Positions 37,535-50,100 of a DNA stretch of 64,000 nt are shown here, piece by piece (the stretch's first letter is position 1; every line of letters begins with the position of its first letter). The stretch lies in contig CAJNAR010000023.1 in assembly GCA_905220665.1 (NCBI GenBank), positions 1 to 64,000 of the forward strand, in the 5' to 3' direction. Made by a program: the position numbers and the translations under genes. This stretch comes from Albugo candida. Lineage: Eukaryota > Oomycota > Peronosporomycetes > Albuginales > Albuginaceae. The notes below the pieces were generated by a model. The model ran no database searches and was not told the origin of the DNA. It worked only from the letters and a program-made list of their open reading frames with translations.

Positions 37535-38816
37535 ATTGTTACTTCGAGAACAAGTATTGGACAATTTATATACCTCATTCCAAAGTGTTTATGTGACCAC
37601 TTCTTAGACGCTAAAATTATCCAACAAACTGAAGCTGGATATCAAGTCGGTTTGTTCGCTCAGCAGTTGCGAGTCGTGGGCACAAGCAACATATATCCAT
37701 AATTGATGTCAAAAACGTGTCACTTACTCAGGAAAGCATTGTTCTTATCGCTAGGTAAGATCAGCAATAAAAGCGTTCTATTTGTCTTGACACTCGTTTG
37801 TCTGATACGCGTAGGCAATCAATGCGTAGCGACATATCGAGCAACCACATTTCGCAGTGCGTTCTCAATGAACGTTTTCCTGATCAACATAGTCAATAAC
37901 ATCGTTCTCACATTTTATACGTCCGTCAAACGTTCAGAAAAGCAGGAATGTAAATGACGAATAACAAAGCAAGTTTTTGTATAGAACTTGCTTCTTTATC
38001 GCACCCTGATATTGCTGGACTTCTACTTAAAATAGTTTTCGTCCGTGCGCACCTGAGATTGATATGTATCCGAATTAGCGATATAAAACTGCGAGGATAG
38101 ACACCGATCAAGTTGCTTCTCGATAGCAGGCGTACTTTCTCATTTACTTCGAAAGCAAGGGAGGTACTTGCTACCTTCTCGAGAGCTTGTTAGAGTACTA
38201 TCTGTTTGGCATTCCGAGCGTGATCTACTTTCCGTTATCAGTAAACGACTTCCTGTTTCTAACAGCAATAGAACGATCAAAGTAAGGGAGGATTTGTGCC
38301 GCCAAGGAGAGCCATCATCGCTTCTTGCACTCACGATCAGTCCAAGAAAGGTACAAAGCTTACGACTTGAGAATTCCCGACAATTGAAGAATTTCTTAAG
38401 AATATGCATGCATCATAGATGCGCGATTGAATCTCAATTTTTGATAGTCTGGAACGATAGAACCATAAACAAGGATGGATATTGCTCTCAATGGAATGAT
38501 TAAAAAGATAATGAACGAATATTGAATTAAGGAAAAGAAATACCATCCATTTATCATTCGACAGAGCGCGTCGTCAGCTGAAATTCAATAGGTCAATCAT
38601 TCAATAACAAAGCTATTTACCGAAGGAATAGGAACAAAAAAACATAGACGAGTATCTACAAGCAGAAGTTTTGGTGTGCGCTAGAGGATGATGAAGTGCG
38701 TCAATCACGTGCAGAGAAATCATAAATTCGGTAAAGAGATGGTAAAGGTTTTTTTCTTTGGATGATTACAGAAAAGAAAGGGGTGCAGCATACATTCTTC
38801 GTATACGAAGTCCGCA
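37535..38816. other. Intergenic part of unit A
   Basis: No convincing gene. A plus-strand frame at 37703-37957 has hydrophobic stretches but no known domain. The end of the stretch (about 38380-38780) matches 55550-55960 of the third unit, including CATGCATCATAGATGCGCG against a one-base variant. Confidence 0.45.
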
Positions 38817-39275
38817 TTAGTTATAATCCATACTGCATATGGATTGGATATAAAACGCCACTTTTAACATTTCATCTTTGTAATCTTTGAGATATTTATA
38901 CGAACGGCATGGATTCGCGTCCATGAATGCCAGGACACTTTCAATACCCGCACCATCACCGAAATAGTGCGGAAGTATGAGCTTCGTCAAGCTAATTCCA
39001 AGTGCGTTGAATTTAGCAAGGAACCGGTCGGCCAGAGCCCTAAGACGTTTTGTGCAAATGCCAATATCGGTTTGAGATTGTTTTTTCGAATTACAAAACT
39101 CAAAACTTGTAAATATAAATCTCTTCACACCATCCAGTTTTATCATAGGGAGATCCCATTTATAAAAACCACAGGATAAGTCCATTGACTGAGCACTGGA
39201 TGATCCAGCTCCCACCCCAGCATCCGCTTGAACGACAGTGAGGAAGATTACGTTAATCAGTAATATACTGATCAT
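38817..39275 (-). CDS. Small secreted protein, 152 aa (member 2)
   Basis: The start at 39275 gives a signal peptide (MISILLINVIFLTVVQADA). The mature chain has five cysteines (LSCGF, EFCNS, GICTK, NPCRS, SICSM) and a segment LTKLILPHYFGDGAGIESVL that loosely parallels member 1 (IKVLIRNFFPG...AGILYC). Its upstream block CCTTGTAAAATTGTAAAGTGA is shared with the copies at 46.96 and 56.58 kb. Single exon. Family unknown; secretion is the only supported property. Confidence 0.7.
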   Translation of the reverse strand: MISILLINVIFLTVVQADAGVGAGSSSAQSMDLSCGFYKWDLPMIKLDGVKRFIFTSFEFCNSKKQSQTDIGICTKRLRALADRFLAKFNALGISLTKLILPHYFGDGAGIESVLAFMDANPCRSYKYLKDYKDEMLKVAFYIQSICSMDYN

Positions 39276-42200
39276 TTGAGGTGTTTGAGGGCCTTGTAAA
39301 ATTGTAAAGTGAGCTTATGCTTAAATGAATGCTCCAGCGCAGGGTAAGATCTAACTAATCAGACCAGGCTTTGCCTCAAGTAATCCCCACTGACTTTATT
39401 GTGCAATATGTTTCTTCATGCACATGTCGGACGAAAGGCAATGAGTAATGTTCTCACTAGTCGCGATTATGCAATGTAATAATCTTATGGCGCCGACAAA
39501 TCTGGCCCCTAATTACCTGCCTCACATGATAGTCTTTTCCTACGTAACGCCATATCGATTTACAGAGTACGTTGCTACACATGGAGTAACGGATTGGACC
39601 GCAGTTGATGTTCGAACAGTGATTATACGAATTTGCGGTCTAGATCTATGCGTACTACATGTTGGTCCTATACTCCCAATAAGTAGGAGATAAGTATACT
39701 ATAGCCAAAAGTATGGCGGAATGAGCAGTAAAACGACTCCAGTGTTCGTTACTGTACTAAACATAATATATTGTTTAATCCGATATAAGTAATGAACTCC
39801 GTACGCAAGGATGTACAGTTGACAGTGCACACATGATTCCAAATTCCGAAGAAGACATGTGTTGGCGGTGGCATATAGGTTTCAAGTGTCTCTACACACA
39901 TGTTCTCGTAGTCTTAACATTACTTAAATGAATGGTGTGATTCTTCGGCCTAATTTCAATTGAGGAACAGCTGTTTGCATTCACATACGAACTGTGATTT
40001 CTCCATTTACAAACTGTCATCACGAAGAATATGATTCCTCGTACTCGCCGGCTGGCTTTGACACGGAATTGACAGTGCCACGCGACACGCTATATCCAGC
40101 TAGGTAATTGGTACATATGATCCTCAGTAAGAAGAAACAGAAATGGACACGTATGTGCCGACCTGTTGTCTGTAAAAAAAGTCGTCAAACTGCAATATAG
40201 TCATGCAAGGCCCACTACAAGTTGTTACACGCTGGTGATGTGCCTTTGATCAATCTGAAAGACAAGAAAGTCTGTACTGGGGTAATAAAGTCAATGGATA
40301 TCGAATTGCGGACATAGCAAAATGCGCCTTCTTTGAGTATCAGACTGTGTGCATACCAAAATCAGTCGCCAGATAACACGTATATGTCAGCGATCTGAAA
40401 ATAAGCAATCGGTATACATAATAAATCTTACTGGGTCGCAATAGTTCTCCTTCGCACAATGGAATTGTTAGAGTTGGAAGAACTTTCAGCAGGCATGACT
40501 GCGATTATGAGAGTTGCGGTTTCTGATTGTAAATCGCTTTCATGGCCTTAATAGGGGGGGCCAAGACCTGATTAGAATTGCTTATGAAGGATCCAATCGC
40601 TTCTATAGAATCAATGTCAACTTAAGAGCACGCTGAGGAACCTTCAAGTGACAATTGCTCGAGCTACTACATAAGTTATCATAAATTGGGTGCGGACGAG
40701 TGACAAAGTGGCTCAGAGGAACACGTGTGAGTGATTAATAAGACAGTCTGTGTTCAGATCACATCAGACGATACGATCATGCAGAATTGGGTGTTCTTGA
40801 GCTTCATGAGACTTGCATCCAAGCCTTCGAATCATTTCAGAAATTCTCATGGGCAATTATCGCACCTCAGTAATGATGCTGTAAGCCTTATGTCACATTT
40901 CATGTCGTACGACCCAGATTACAATCACAATTACAATTAAAATTACGACGACGATGATGATGGTGATGATGTATACATCAAAGACGAGGAGAATTTACTG
41001 ATCAATGGTTTTGTGAAAATGATGATACTAGCTAAAGTTATTCGAGAAAATGTTCGTATATCGAGTGCTGCGGTTAACGCGACTTGAGTCGATTCTGAGC
41101 ACCAAAATACATGTGATGAAAAATGCCAAGGATCGTGAAAATAAGCGATGTATTGGGAGCTGTTTTGCAAGTCATCATCGTCTGTCAACACATTCCAATC
41201 GCAACATGGAAATCGTCAATGCATTTCGTCAACATATACACAATTATCAGCTTTTCAGCCCGTAACCTTAGACGCCGTCCGCGTGGACGTTATAAGACGC
41301 TATAAATATGAGAAAGCGCCTGCGGGTTACGACATTGTAATGGTCGCTTTGAATGTTGGAACGCGGGTTACAAACGCGATACATTTCTTAAGAAAATGAA
41401 CGGTAACAATAGTGACGGAAATAAATGCTATTTGCCTTAGATGTGATCACACCTGAATAATAATTCGAGCCATAATGCAGACCATTTCGAACTCTTGGAA
41501 GCCACTAATTTGATTTATTGCAGAAAGTGTCCGTGTAGACTGACGTAAAGCTGATGGTCATCCTCATACCATCTAGAAAGCAGCAGTCATTAAAATGGTT
41601 CGCGTACTCCTAACGCACAGTTCGACCTCCAAATGCTCGAGTAATAATTGTACAATCGTAGTACGGTCGAGATGTTGAAGCAACGTCTGAGAAAAAATAG
41701 CGCCCCTAAGGATGCAGTATATTATGGTGAGGTGAAATAAAAGATTTCATCTACCAGGGAATCTTGAAAATTACACAATTGATTATGATATATGTGATGC
41801 GCGATGCAGGCGCTTGATTACTTTTGTGAACTTTCTACTAGTTCAAAATCGAGAGAAATGACGTTGAAGTGCCGGCGAATCGATAGCAGAACGTTGACTC
41901 AGGCATTGCATCTTCCAATTTTCGAGTAAGCCAAACTGCAGCGATTTCGTACAAAGTCCAATGCGCAAAAACTTTTGTTTCGGGCTTCACACAAAATTTC
42001 AAGAACAGTCGAGGCGACTGTAAGAAGTATGCTGTGAACAGAGCACCACACTATCTATACGGTATGCATGAAACTAAAGGAGTGTCGTTTAGGTTGCATT
42101 CAATTGCGTTATTTATCACAGTTTTCGTGTAAGTCATTATTTTCACATCAACTCTCCGATTACAAAATGGATAATGCATTCCATGATGCATTTCCTGGTG

Positions 42201-44873
42201 CAGTCGTTGAGCATACATACCATGGTTTCTGGTACGGTAGAATACCGCACAAAGTGAGTCCTCAAATATAGGTAGCTTGGAGCAGAATTCAGGCGTGCTC
42301 GTTGTGTTATCGTTACTTCTACGGCCAAGTCGCTTGTAGAGTCAGCGTTGGTTCCATGTAGAAGCTCAAAAGTTCTCGAGCGATGTTATTCTATTGAACT
42401 CGTCTTCTCGACCTTAGTATTCGTGTTTGAAGATGCTGAAAACGGATCCAACGGCAACATAGTGAGTTTGAAAAGACCGCAGCAAGAAGCTTTCCCGAAA
42501 CTGATATCCTCAAGAAACTGAGATGTCAACACTTGTGCAACTATGCCGTTTTAAGACTAGATTGTATAGAGCCCTTCTGCGCAGCGATTTCGTTGCGATG
42601 CTTTTCCTTTCAGTTCCATGCAAGAAATAGCTTTGAACAGGATTTTCAGGAAAAGTGAGATACGTCGCCGTAGAAGGAATGTACTTTTTATCTCCGATAA
42701 GAAACGACACGGAATACATAAAAATGTAGATCTCATTTGATTCTTCCAGGAACGTTCAATGATATTTTTCTTGCACCCCGTATTCTAAAATGCTCCTGTA
42801 ATAGGAATGATGAATCATCATTAGAAAATTACGGCGTGGGTCAGATTTAACGCAAGCAATGTTCAGCGACAGTCTAAACAGGCAGTTATCCCGTTTACTT
42901 GGTATCGATCATAGTGCAAACATCTACGGTAGAGCATTGTACATTTTACCGAAGGTGAAATTGATTGACGCGTTCATGCAAAAAGTAAATATACGGCGAA
43001 GAGAACTTCTAGAGATCAGTCGCGGTATAGCAATCTATTTCAAAGTGTTATATACTTCAAGTCAAGTAATGACCGCAAGCACAGTACTCTGTGACGCTGA
43101 TACATAAAATGGTAGCAAGGAGATAGTATCGGAAAGAAAGCTCTTCTCTTCATCTCAAGGACACTATGCAGCACTTGAGATGTATACCCTGGAGTTTAAT
43201 CTCGAGGTTGACTGTGGAGACAGGCGTTTCGATCTGCTCAACTGGTCGAGCGTGGCGATGTAATGTGGATGCAAGACGATAGTGCTAAGATATTTTATAA
43301 TCTTTGAGCGGTGATAATTTTGCTCCTTCAGTAAATCAATTGGGATGTCGCTCTTCCCATTACAGAGCCCCAGGGATTTAATCCCTGACAGGCGATGCAT
43401 TATGGAATTTTAGTACGATGAGTCAGCGCGCACACTTGTAGTGATACAGAGCAAATGCAAATATATCGGTAAACGGCACAAACTAATGCATAAAAACCAT
43501 TTACCTTTAAAGCGACGACATACTCATCTCGTACCTGCGGAGCATGATCATCAGGGAAATGCTACATATGAGGTAGCGTGAACACCCGGGAAGCGAACTC
43601 GATGATATAGTGTTATGCAGCCGCCACGCGTAAGTCAATCCATCAAACATGAAGAGAAGAAGCAATTTGAGTCGCCAAGTAACTGATTCGAAGAAACGGT
43701 CTCCTTCACGTTGCATGTGTTTCGACAAACCAGAAGAAAAAAGATGATAAAGCAGTTGCAGGCGTTGCTCAGCGTGTACGTCGTAATAATGAGCAATTCC
43801 TCGTCGAATGAGCAACCAGTATTCAGTATTACGTACAACACCCCGAACTGACGAAGCGGGCGAGCGTCATCTCTTCTCTTCTCCCAATGTCTTCTTAGCC
43901 ATAAGTATTGAGAATACACCCAATGTATAAATCTCGACATCGCCATCCGCTTGGTTGCATGAGTAAGGAATGCTGCGAGCCTGCACTGCATACCAAGCTC
44001 AGCCTCACCTATCACGCCATGGTGTGCCTCGTGGATAAATGCTGTCTCAATAGCAAAACACGTTTTTACTTGAATAAATAAGGCATGTCAAGCACCACAA
44101 AATGGACGTCAGGCGCTACATACTCATAGAACTTGTGCACGAGGTCACTCTCCATAACCTATATCTCTCTGTCGCTCTAATCGGCCAGCTACGTCTTGGT
44201 TGTTCTCCCTCCCTATCATCCATGCAAAACGTGGTGGACAAAAAATATTATAATATTTAATTATCTATCTATCGGTTTGGTTTGGTTTATGCAGAAAGAA
44301 CACTGTACCTTACAACGAACGCACCTGGTCGAGTAAATGCCATTGAGATTTGAGTTCAGTTTTGGAAAATAAATAATAAGGGCGCCTATATCTTGACCCT
44401 TCTGCTTGACATTATCACAGCCAATCTGAATCTGAAGACTATCATTCTGACACGCATTTATGAAGAGAGATGTTCGTCCAAACGGTAATACTTGCACTCC
44501 AAAATCAGCATGTAACACGAGAAGTCGTTACTATTCTTCCATGCAGCAATGTACACAAAAGTAGCAAGTCGTTTGATTTCGTTTTGTCACACAATATTCC
44601 GCGTAAGAGGCACCTTATTTGCAATCCTGTCTCGTAAATCGCAGCTTGTTGTTCCTCCCAAAAAGGTCCAATGATATAATTCAACTCGAAGCGGTATTTT
44701 GGCTCGAAAACGTTCGCTTTCCTTCTTCGCAAATGAGCTCGTAATGGAAGCCACGTTAAGCAGGCTGGGGGACATAATAGCCTGCGTGCAGCAATCCATT
44801 GTGTTACTGCACTTTTTCCATTATTTTGCGTGATTTGACGATGCTTGAAGAAATTGAACTTTTAAAGAACGAG
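39276..44873. other. Duplicated region without a supported gene (unit A)
   Basis: Mostly decayed duplicated sequence. It includes a short GAC/GAT-rich microsatellite at 40942-40975. Frames of 80-126 codons occur (for example 43635-44015 minus, 42859-43107 plus), but none has a recognisable domain. The minus-strand frames at 44261-44799 could be further exons of the gene fragment at 44874-45236; I could not link them. Confidence 0.4.
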
Positions 44874-45236
44874 CTAAGAAAGATTGAAGTGTGCTCTCGA
44901 CTTTAGTATAAACTTACGTGCTATTAAAGCACTTAGCTCTCGGAATATCGACACCATTTTTATTTCGTCGATTAATATCTCTACATCGAGGAGACAAAGA
45001 ACACGGTAATCAGCTACTTGGTTCCCTTCGGTGAACCACGGTTGGCTCGTCGTGTGCAGAGAACTTGCCACCTGTATAGATAAGACCAGAGCTTGAAGTA
45101 TCCATTTCTGCCCACAAAGTAGGGCGTAATACTTATTCCAAATGTCATCCAAGATGAAAAATGAATTGCAGAAACGACAGAGGGATAGCCTCAGCAAGAC
45201 ACGGGAAGATGGTGGGCCCACCTGGGATTCCATCAT
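44874..45236 (-). pseudogene. Unknown duplicated gene fragment, copy A
   Basis: The minus-strand frame includes CRFCNSFFILDDIWNKYYAL and later LCLLDVEILIDEIK. The copy in unit B (52300-52620) has corresponding CPFCNVITILDDILKEVF and CLLDGELLIDDIKNGVDVPR. Conservation of the CX2C and ILDDI...LLIDDIK features between diverged copies suggests it was once coding. In copy A the splice donor that follows in copy B is lost. Function unknown. Confidence 0.45.
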
Positions 45237-45846
45237 GATCCCGTGCAGAAAAGCAAATCTTGGAGGATCGGAAGGGGCACATCAGTGCTTATGCACCCCT
45301 CCGACAGCGTAGGCCTCAGAGCAAATTCAAGGACACAGTTGTCGAGTATATCAATACGGATATAGCAATAAAACATCTTTCCAATTATAACCACATAAGG
45401 TTAACGTTTTTGCACATATAAATAATCTTAATCCAGCTATCATTTAACGTTATTCTACATCCAGGACGCTTTCCCAGTGTTTCAGGTGCAAAATCAGTGG
45501 TAATCTTAATACACGCTTGGTAAGCTGCATGAGTATTCATAAAATAACGTCTTCCGTACCGTCAGACAGCGTCTCGAGAGGTCCGCTTCCATGTGTGATC
45601 TATAGGCTTGCAGGTTGTGTGCAAGTTCTGCACTTCTTGAATGGAATCCAGATTTCTGCGGGGAAGCAAGATTGATAATTAAGAGTAGAGATGGGCACAA
45701 TACGGATAGAAGTCGTGCGATGATGAGTGGTCGGGCCGTGTAAAGATATTAAACACGCATTGGAAGGGTGAAAAGTGTTTACTTTAGACTACCAGGAAAA
45801 AAATGAATTATGCAAAATACGTCTGAGCAGAGGGAAGTTGCGATTT

Positions 45847-46944
45847 TCACATCGGAACGGGGCAACTACATTTGGATAGCACATACCAATACGACAAGTG
45901 GCTCTGACTTAGGTGATGACCAATATCGATGCTACAGTAAACTGGAGATCGTGCACAGATCAAAATGTCAGCAGTGTTTGCTCCTCGAAGGTATTTTTTG
46001 AGCAGTTCCGTGTATCTCGGGTTGCGAACTTTGAACTGCGCGATTTTCGTTTCGATGATTTTCATTACTTCCGTTTTTTGAAAACGACTTGCAGCATGGT
46101 TCCATTTGTCTATAAGTAATTTATCACACCATTATCGTCAGGTAGACGTTGACATGTGGTGTCACAGGTATTCTTAGGAATGCTGGCGCTCCACATGAAA
46201 GCTGAACATTCTTCTGCGTTGTCTGAGTGGATAAATTGACCAGGAGTACAGTAATTGACATAGCTCTTGCATGTGCAATCGTACCAACACTACGGTCGGA
46301 TTGGAAAGACTATTTCGACATTATCTCAGATTTATGGCTTGCATTGCAAGCGGTGACACTGCACTTCGTCTGGACCGATCGGAATCGTCGTTTGTTCGAT
46401 CAACGATCAGCAACTCCGACAGTTCCAGCACTTTCCGTCATTTACACCACGTTTAGTGCGCACGTTCGGTACTTTCGAAGACAGTGTTACGACCAAGAGG
46501 AACGCATTCAGCTTGCAAAGGTACTGGATCAACTCGCAACGCAGGGATCATTTGGTGGATTTTTCAGCAGTCGAAGATCATTGCTGCGGGTCCGGCACAG
46601 GCGAGTGGAACGGCAAGTGCAACTCGGATCCTAGTCCTAGTTGGATGGCGTTGTTCCGCCTAGTGTGGCGCACACCAATTTTCAAATCACTGTACTTTTG
46701 GACCATTTTTACAACTTTACAACTTTACAGCATCTACAAGCTTGATACAGTCTCGTATTAAGGTGGCTGAGGCTACTGCGATACGGGATTATCAACGAGA
46801 AGACATATTATCATCTCTCACAGGTATTTCACGAAACGTTTTTTATATGTATATATGTTATTTAAGATAGCCTAGGCAACTAGAGAAGTCAGTTAGTCTA
46901 ATTCTAGTAATATAGACACCTTCAACTGACATAGCTCTGATCAT
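45847..46944 (-). pseudogene. Small secreted protein gene (paralogue of 36461-36889) split by a LINE
   Basis: The 3' part (45847-46255) encodes MKIIETKIAQFKVRNPRYTE and LICARSPVYC and ends KCSCPVPM, paralleling member 1's C-terminal region. The start codon lies at 46942-46944 on the far side of a 659-bp LINE fragment. Only about six codons separate the ATG from the insertion, so the signal peptide is interrupted. Reading across the removed insertion gives a further degenerate signal-like sequence, and the rest contains frame breaks. Decay may have started before or after the insertion. Confidence 0.82.
46268..46926 (+). mobile_element. 5'-truncated LINE insertion with 12-bp target-site duplication
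   Basis: Contains the C-terminal end of LINE ORF2 (IVPTLRSDWKDYFDIISDLW ... TQGSFGGFF ... QVQLGS stop at about 46634) and the 3' end to CTAGTAATATAGACACCTTC, matching 58576-59250 in reverse orientation. It is bordered by TGACATAGCTCT on both sides (46256-46267 and 46927-46938). The ORF2 tail is still open and close in sequence to the long copy, so the insertion looks relatively young. There is no poly-A tail. Confidence 0.93.
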
Positions 46945-47179
46945 TAGCATTGTTGTGAACCTTGTAAAATTGCAAAGTGAACAGATAATACGTCTCAATT
47001 GTAAATCATAAATCAAAAGTGCTGCGTATAGGATACATGTGGACGATTTCTTCCCACTCTTTCCATTCTCTGCGTAACGTATCTCATAAGCATGCGTTGG
47101 TAATTTTCTCGAGTATGGAACCTAACTATCCTCAACCACCTGTTGCATCTCATTCCCGTGTCACATGATACCCCTTGTA

Positions 47180-50100
47180 TTTGTATGACGCATTGATTTA
47201 TTGAATGCGTTCCGATAATATAAGAATCTCTTAAATCTACAGACTCACATTGAATCCTCTTTAATGAATAAACTCAGCTTGATAATCGATCAGCTTGATG
47301 TTGGATGAGTCAAAAACCTGTTTTTCGTATGAGCCGTATTGTGACTCTCGCAATCCCAACGATGAATATGCCGATATCATCAGGGTGAAGCTATACCGGA
47401 TTGACCAGCCAAAACATGGCTTTTATGCGTTATATACCATATATTGCTCTATTCGATATTGATTGATGGTACCTATGAGTGTTGGCAAGTTGTTCACCTA
47501 ACACACACATGATTCGAAATTCCGAAGAATACATGTGTTCAAGTTTCTGTAAACCTGTACTCGTAGGTTTATCTATAATCACGTGTAAGAAAAATGATCA
47601 TTCAGTGAGAACATCCTTCTTGACTGTCGTCTTTGAGGAACATCTATTTGCAATAAATTTCCATGCAAACTGAGAATATGGCTTTTCACAAATTCTCACG
47701 AATAAATGACCGCGTCTGAGCATCGGGTAATTTTGGACACGAGTCTACAGCGCCACGTAGCTCCATATTTTCAACTTGGTGATTGTCACATTCGATCTCC
47801 ATTTGAGCATGCATTGATACATCTTATACACAGCGTATGTTAAATTTGCTGGCTGCATTATACAAGATAGCTAGAGAATGGCGCTACGGTTTGCATACTA
47901 GTCTCTGCACATATTCTTATATTGTTTTATTTTTTAAGTGGTCTGGATGCTCCAATCTGCGTTGCTCTCGTGCTTTTCCATTATACCAGCTGTTCGTATT
48001 CCCACAATCTTACTGTTTCGTTTCCTGTAATTGATTCACTAAGATAGGCTCATTTCCAAATCGCTTTTGCTCTCCCATACCTCTGATTCTCATCCTAGAA
48101 AATATTTTGTACACATGTGCACTTTGGCCTTAAATGTCATATTTGCGGCAAAGTAATTCTCGATTGCACAATTCGAATTGCATACTGGGAAAAACACGTT
48201 AATACCGAATGCTCTCCTGCTTCAGGAACTTTTTCGACATACTTTGAAATGTTCATTACGCATGAGCAAGCCGACGGAATTCGATACATGCGCGATATCC
48301 TTCAAAACGATCCGAAAATTCGTATCGCATCTTGTATGTCGTTCAGATGTTGTAAATGTCTTCGTTGAGTCGTATGGGTGTACATGACCCCAGACTATCG
48401 TGTTAATACGCCTCGATCGCGCGGATCGGCATCATTGCAGTTTGAAAATATTGAATCGTGCTATCGGTATATCATAAAGACGTTGATTCAGTTATAGCGT
48501 AAAAATATTGGCGTACGTTTGATGACTCCTATCTTCGCATAAGACGTTGGATCAGTGATGAATTAGAAAGTATGGGGCATCGATACATAAGCCCTGCAGC
48601 GAATGGACTGGATGGCAAATATAATCAGTTTCTTTTCAGAAACATGCCTATTAGTCTCACAATTAAATCTTCACAATAGGAAGAACGTTCAGCATGAGTT
48701 ATTGCGATCGTGGTGTTTTGATTGTGAAATAAATTGCTCCGATGGGAATTTATTGTTCATGTTAATCAAAAGAAGAATAGAACTGCTTAGAAGGATTCAG
48801 AGCCTTTGATTGCGTTGATGTAGAATGGGAGGAGTTTCAGGATCAGTCAAGCGATAACTTTTTCGTTTACGACAGGGATGGTAGGAATGAATGCGAATGG
48901 ATTGATGCTTCAGGGAAGACTTTTGACTGATTGCTTCTCTTACTTCAGGGAATGACATCACCGCTTTCATTGACAGAAATTGTAAATGTCATCGGAAATA
49001 TGCGAAGGCCACTCCGGTTTTTGACAGCACCTCGAATAGGAGTGCATTCAGAAGTACTGAAGTGCAGGTCTGTGATATAAAAATTGGCGATAGTGTCCGA
49101 GCGGACTGGCGTTAAGAATGACCAATTGGTGACACAAAGAATAGCAGTAATCTCTAGATGATTTGTGTATTGTCATCACGTGGTTTGACATTGGGCTGCT
49201 GAAAGAATCATCGGAATATGGTGAAGATTTCGCAGCAAAGTCTGACAAGAGTGCGCCACGAAAAAGATGACGGAATGGTACAGTGAGATGGAATGGAGTA
49301 CTTACATCTCTCCCACACACCTTCGAATTACCGATGTACCAGTTTTCTCTGGATGCGTCAATCGTGCGCTTTTGTAACATTTGTGAACTGAGTACGATTA
49401 CGGATTTATGGTAAATGACGTTCCAGTGCCGGCGTTTTGTAAACTCAAACATTGCATACATCGTTTTTGGTCACATAATCCCTTCAGGTAGTAAGGACAT
49501 AGTTCATCGCGTTGAAGAGTTTTGTGGTAAAGAATCCCAATTTGCCTGATTTACACATTATTAAATGCAGAGGCACAAGATAAAAAGTATATTGCCAACG
49601 GAGCACCACACTACCCGGGTAGTATACATAATAAGTGAATGATTATCGTATGGCTTGCACGCACTTGTACTCGGTTCTGTGTTGATCAATTGCATTAAAT
49701 TCACTCGATATACTCCACAACTTGCAGAAATGACGATGCATCTCATGATCGATTCGTATGTATCTCGTACCCCTGATGTCTACGGCAGTGTATCAAGCAA
49801 ATTAGGTCCTCAGATACAGGTTTCTCGAAATAGAAATTAGATACTGCTTGTTTGCGTTGTTTCATGATGGATTACCCGAGTTCGTTCTTATCTGAAATAT
49901 TCAGTCCGATCAAATAAATAATGCGGCTGTTAGGAAAGAGTGTGCTCAAGGGGTTCCTTGTCACGAGTTAACCACAAGTTCGCAAATTTGCAACGTGACC
50001 ATTCTCTTGGGATCTAAATCGTGCATCCACGAGATCAGTGAAATGATTTCTTGCAGACACAACACAATGTTGCGGTCATGAAGCATCTCAGCTTCTTCAG

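Larger units (their letters stand above)
36200..45560. repeat. Segmental duplication, unit A
   Basis: The first unit of a diverged tandem duplication. Matching blocks, in the same order in A and B, include 36200-36476 with 45575-45840, 36890-37085 with 46945-47180, 39800-39930 with 47480-47590, 41860-42280 with 49400-49830, 43780-44190 with 51130-51560, 44890-45480 with 52255-52870, and 45510-45560 with 53160-53222. Identity is moderate, with many indels and later insertions such as the SINE at 37285. Boundaries are approximate. Confidence 0.75.

Noticed and set aside
40942..40975. GAC/GAT run as a functional repeat
   Set aside because: A short, imperfect microsatellite with no further structure.
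46227..46634. An independent plus-strand gene of 135 codons
   Set aside because: Its sequence is the C-terminal end of LINE ORF2 and lies between target-site duplications; the first codons are flanking DNA.
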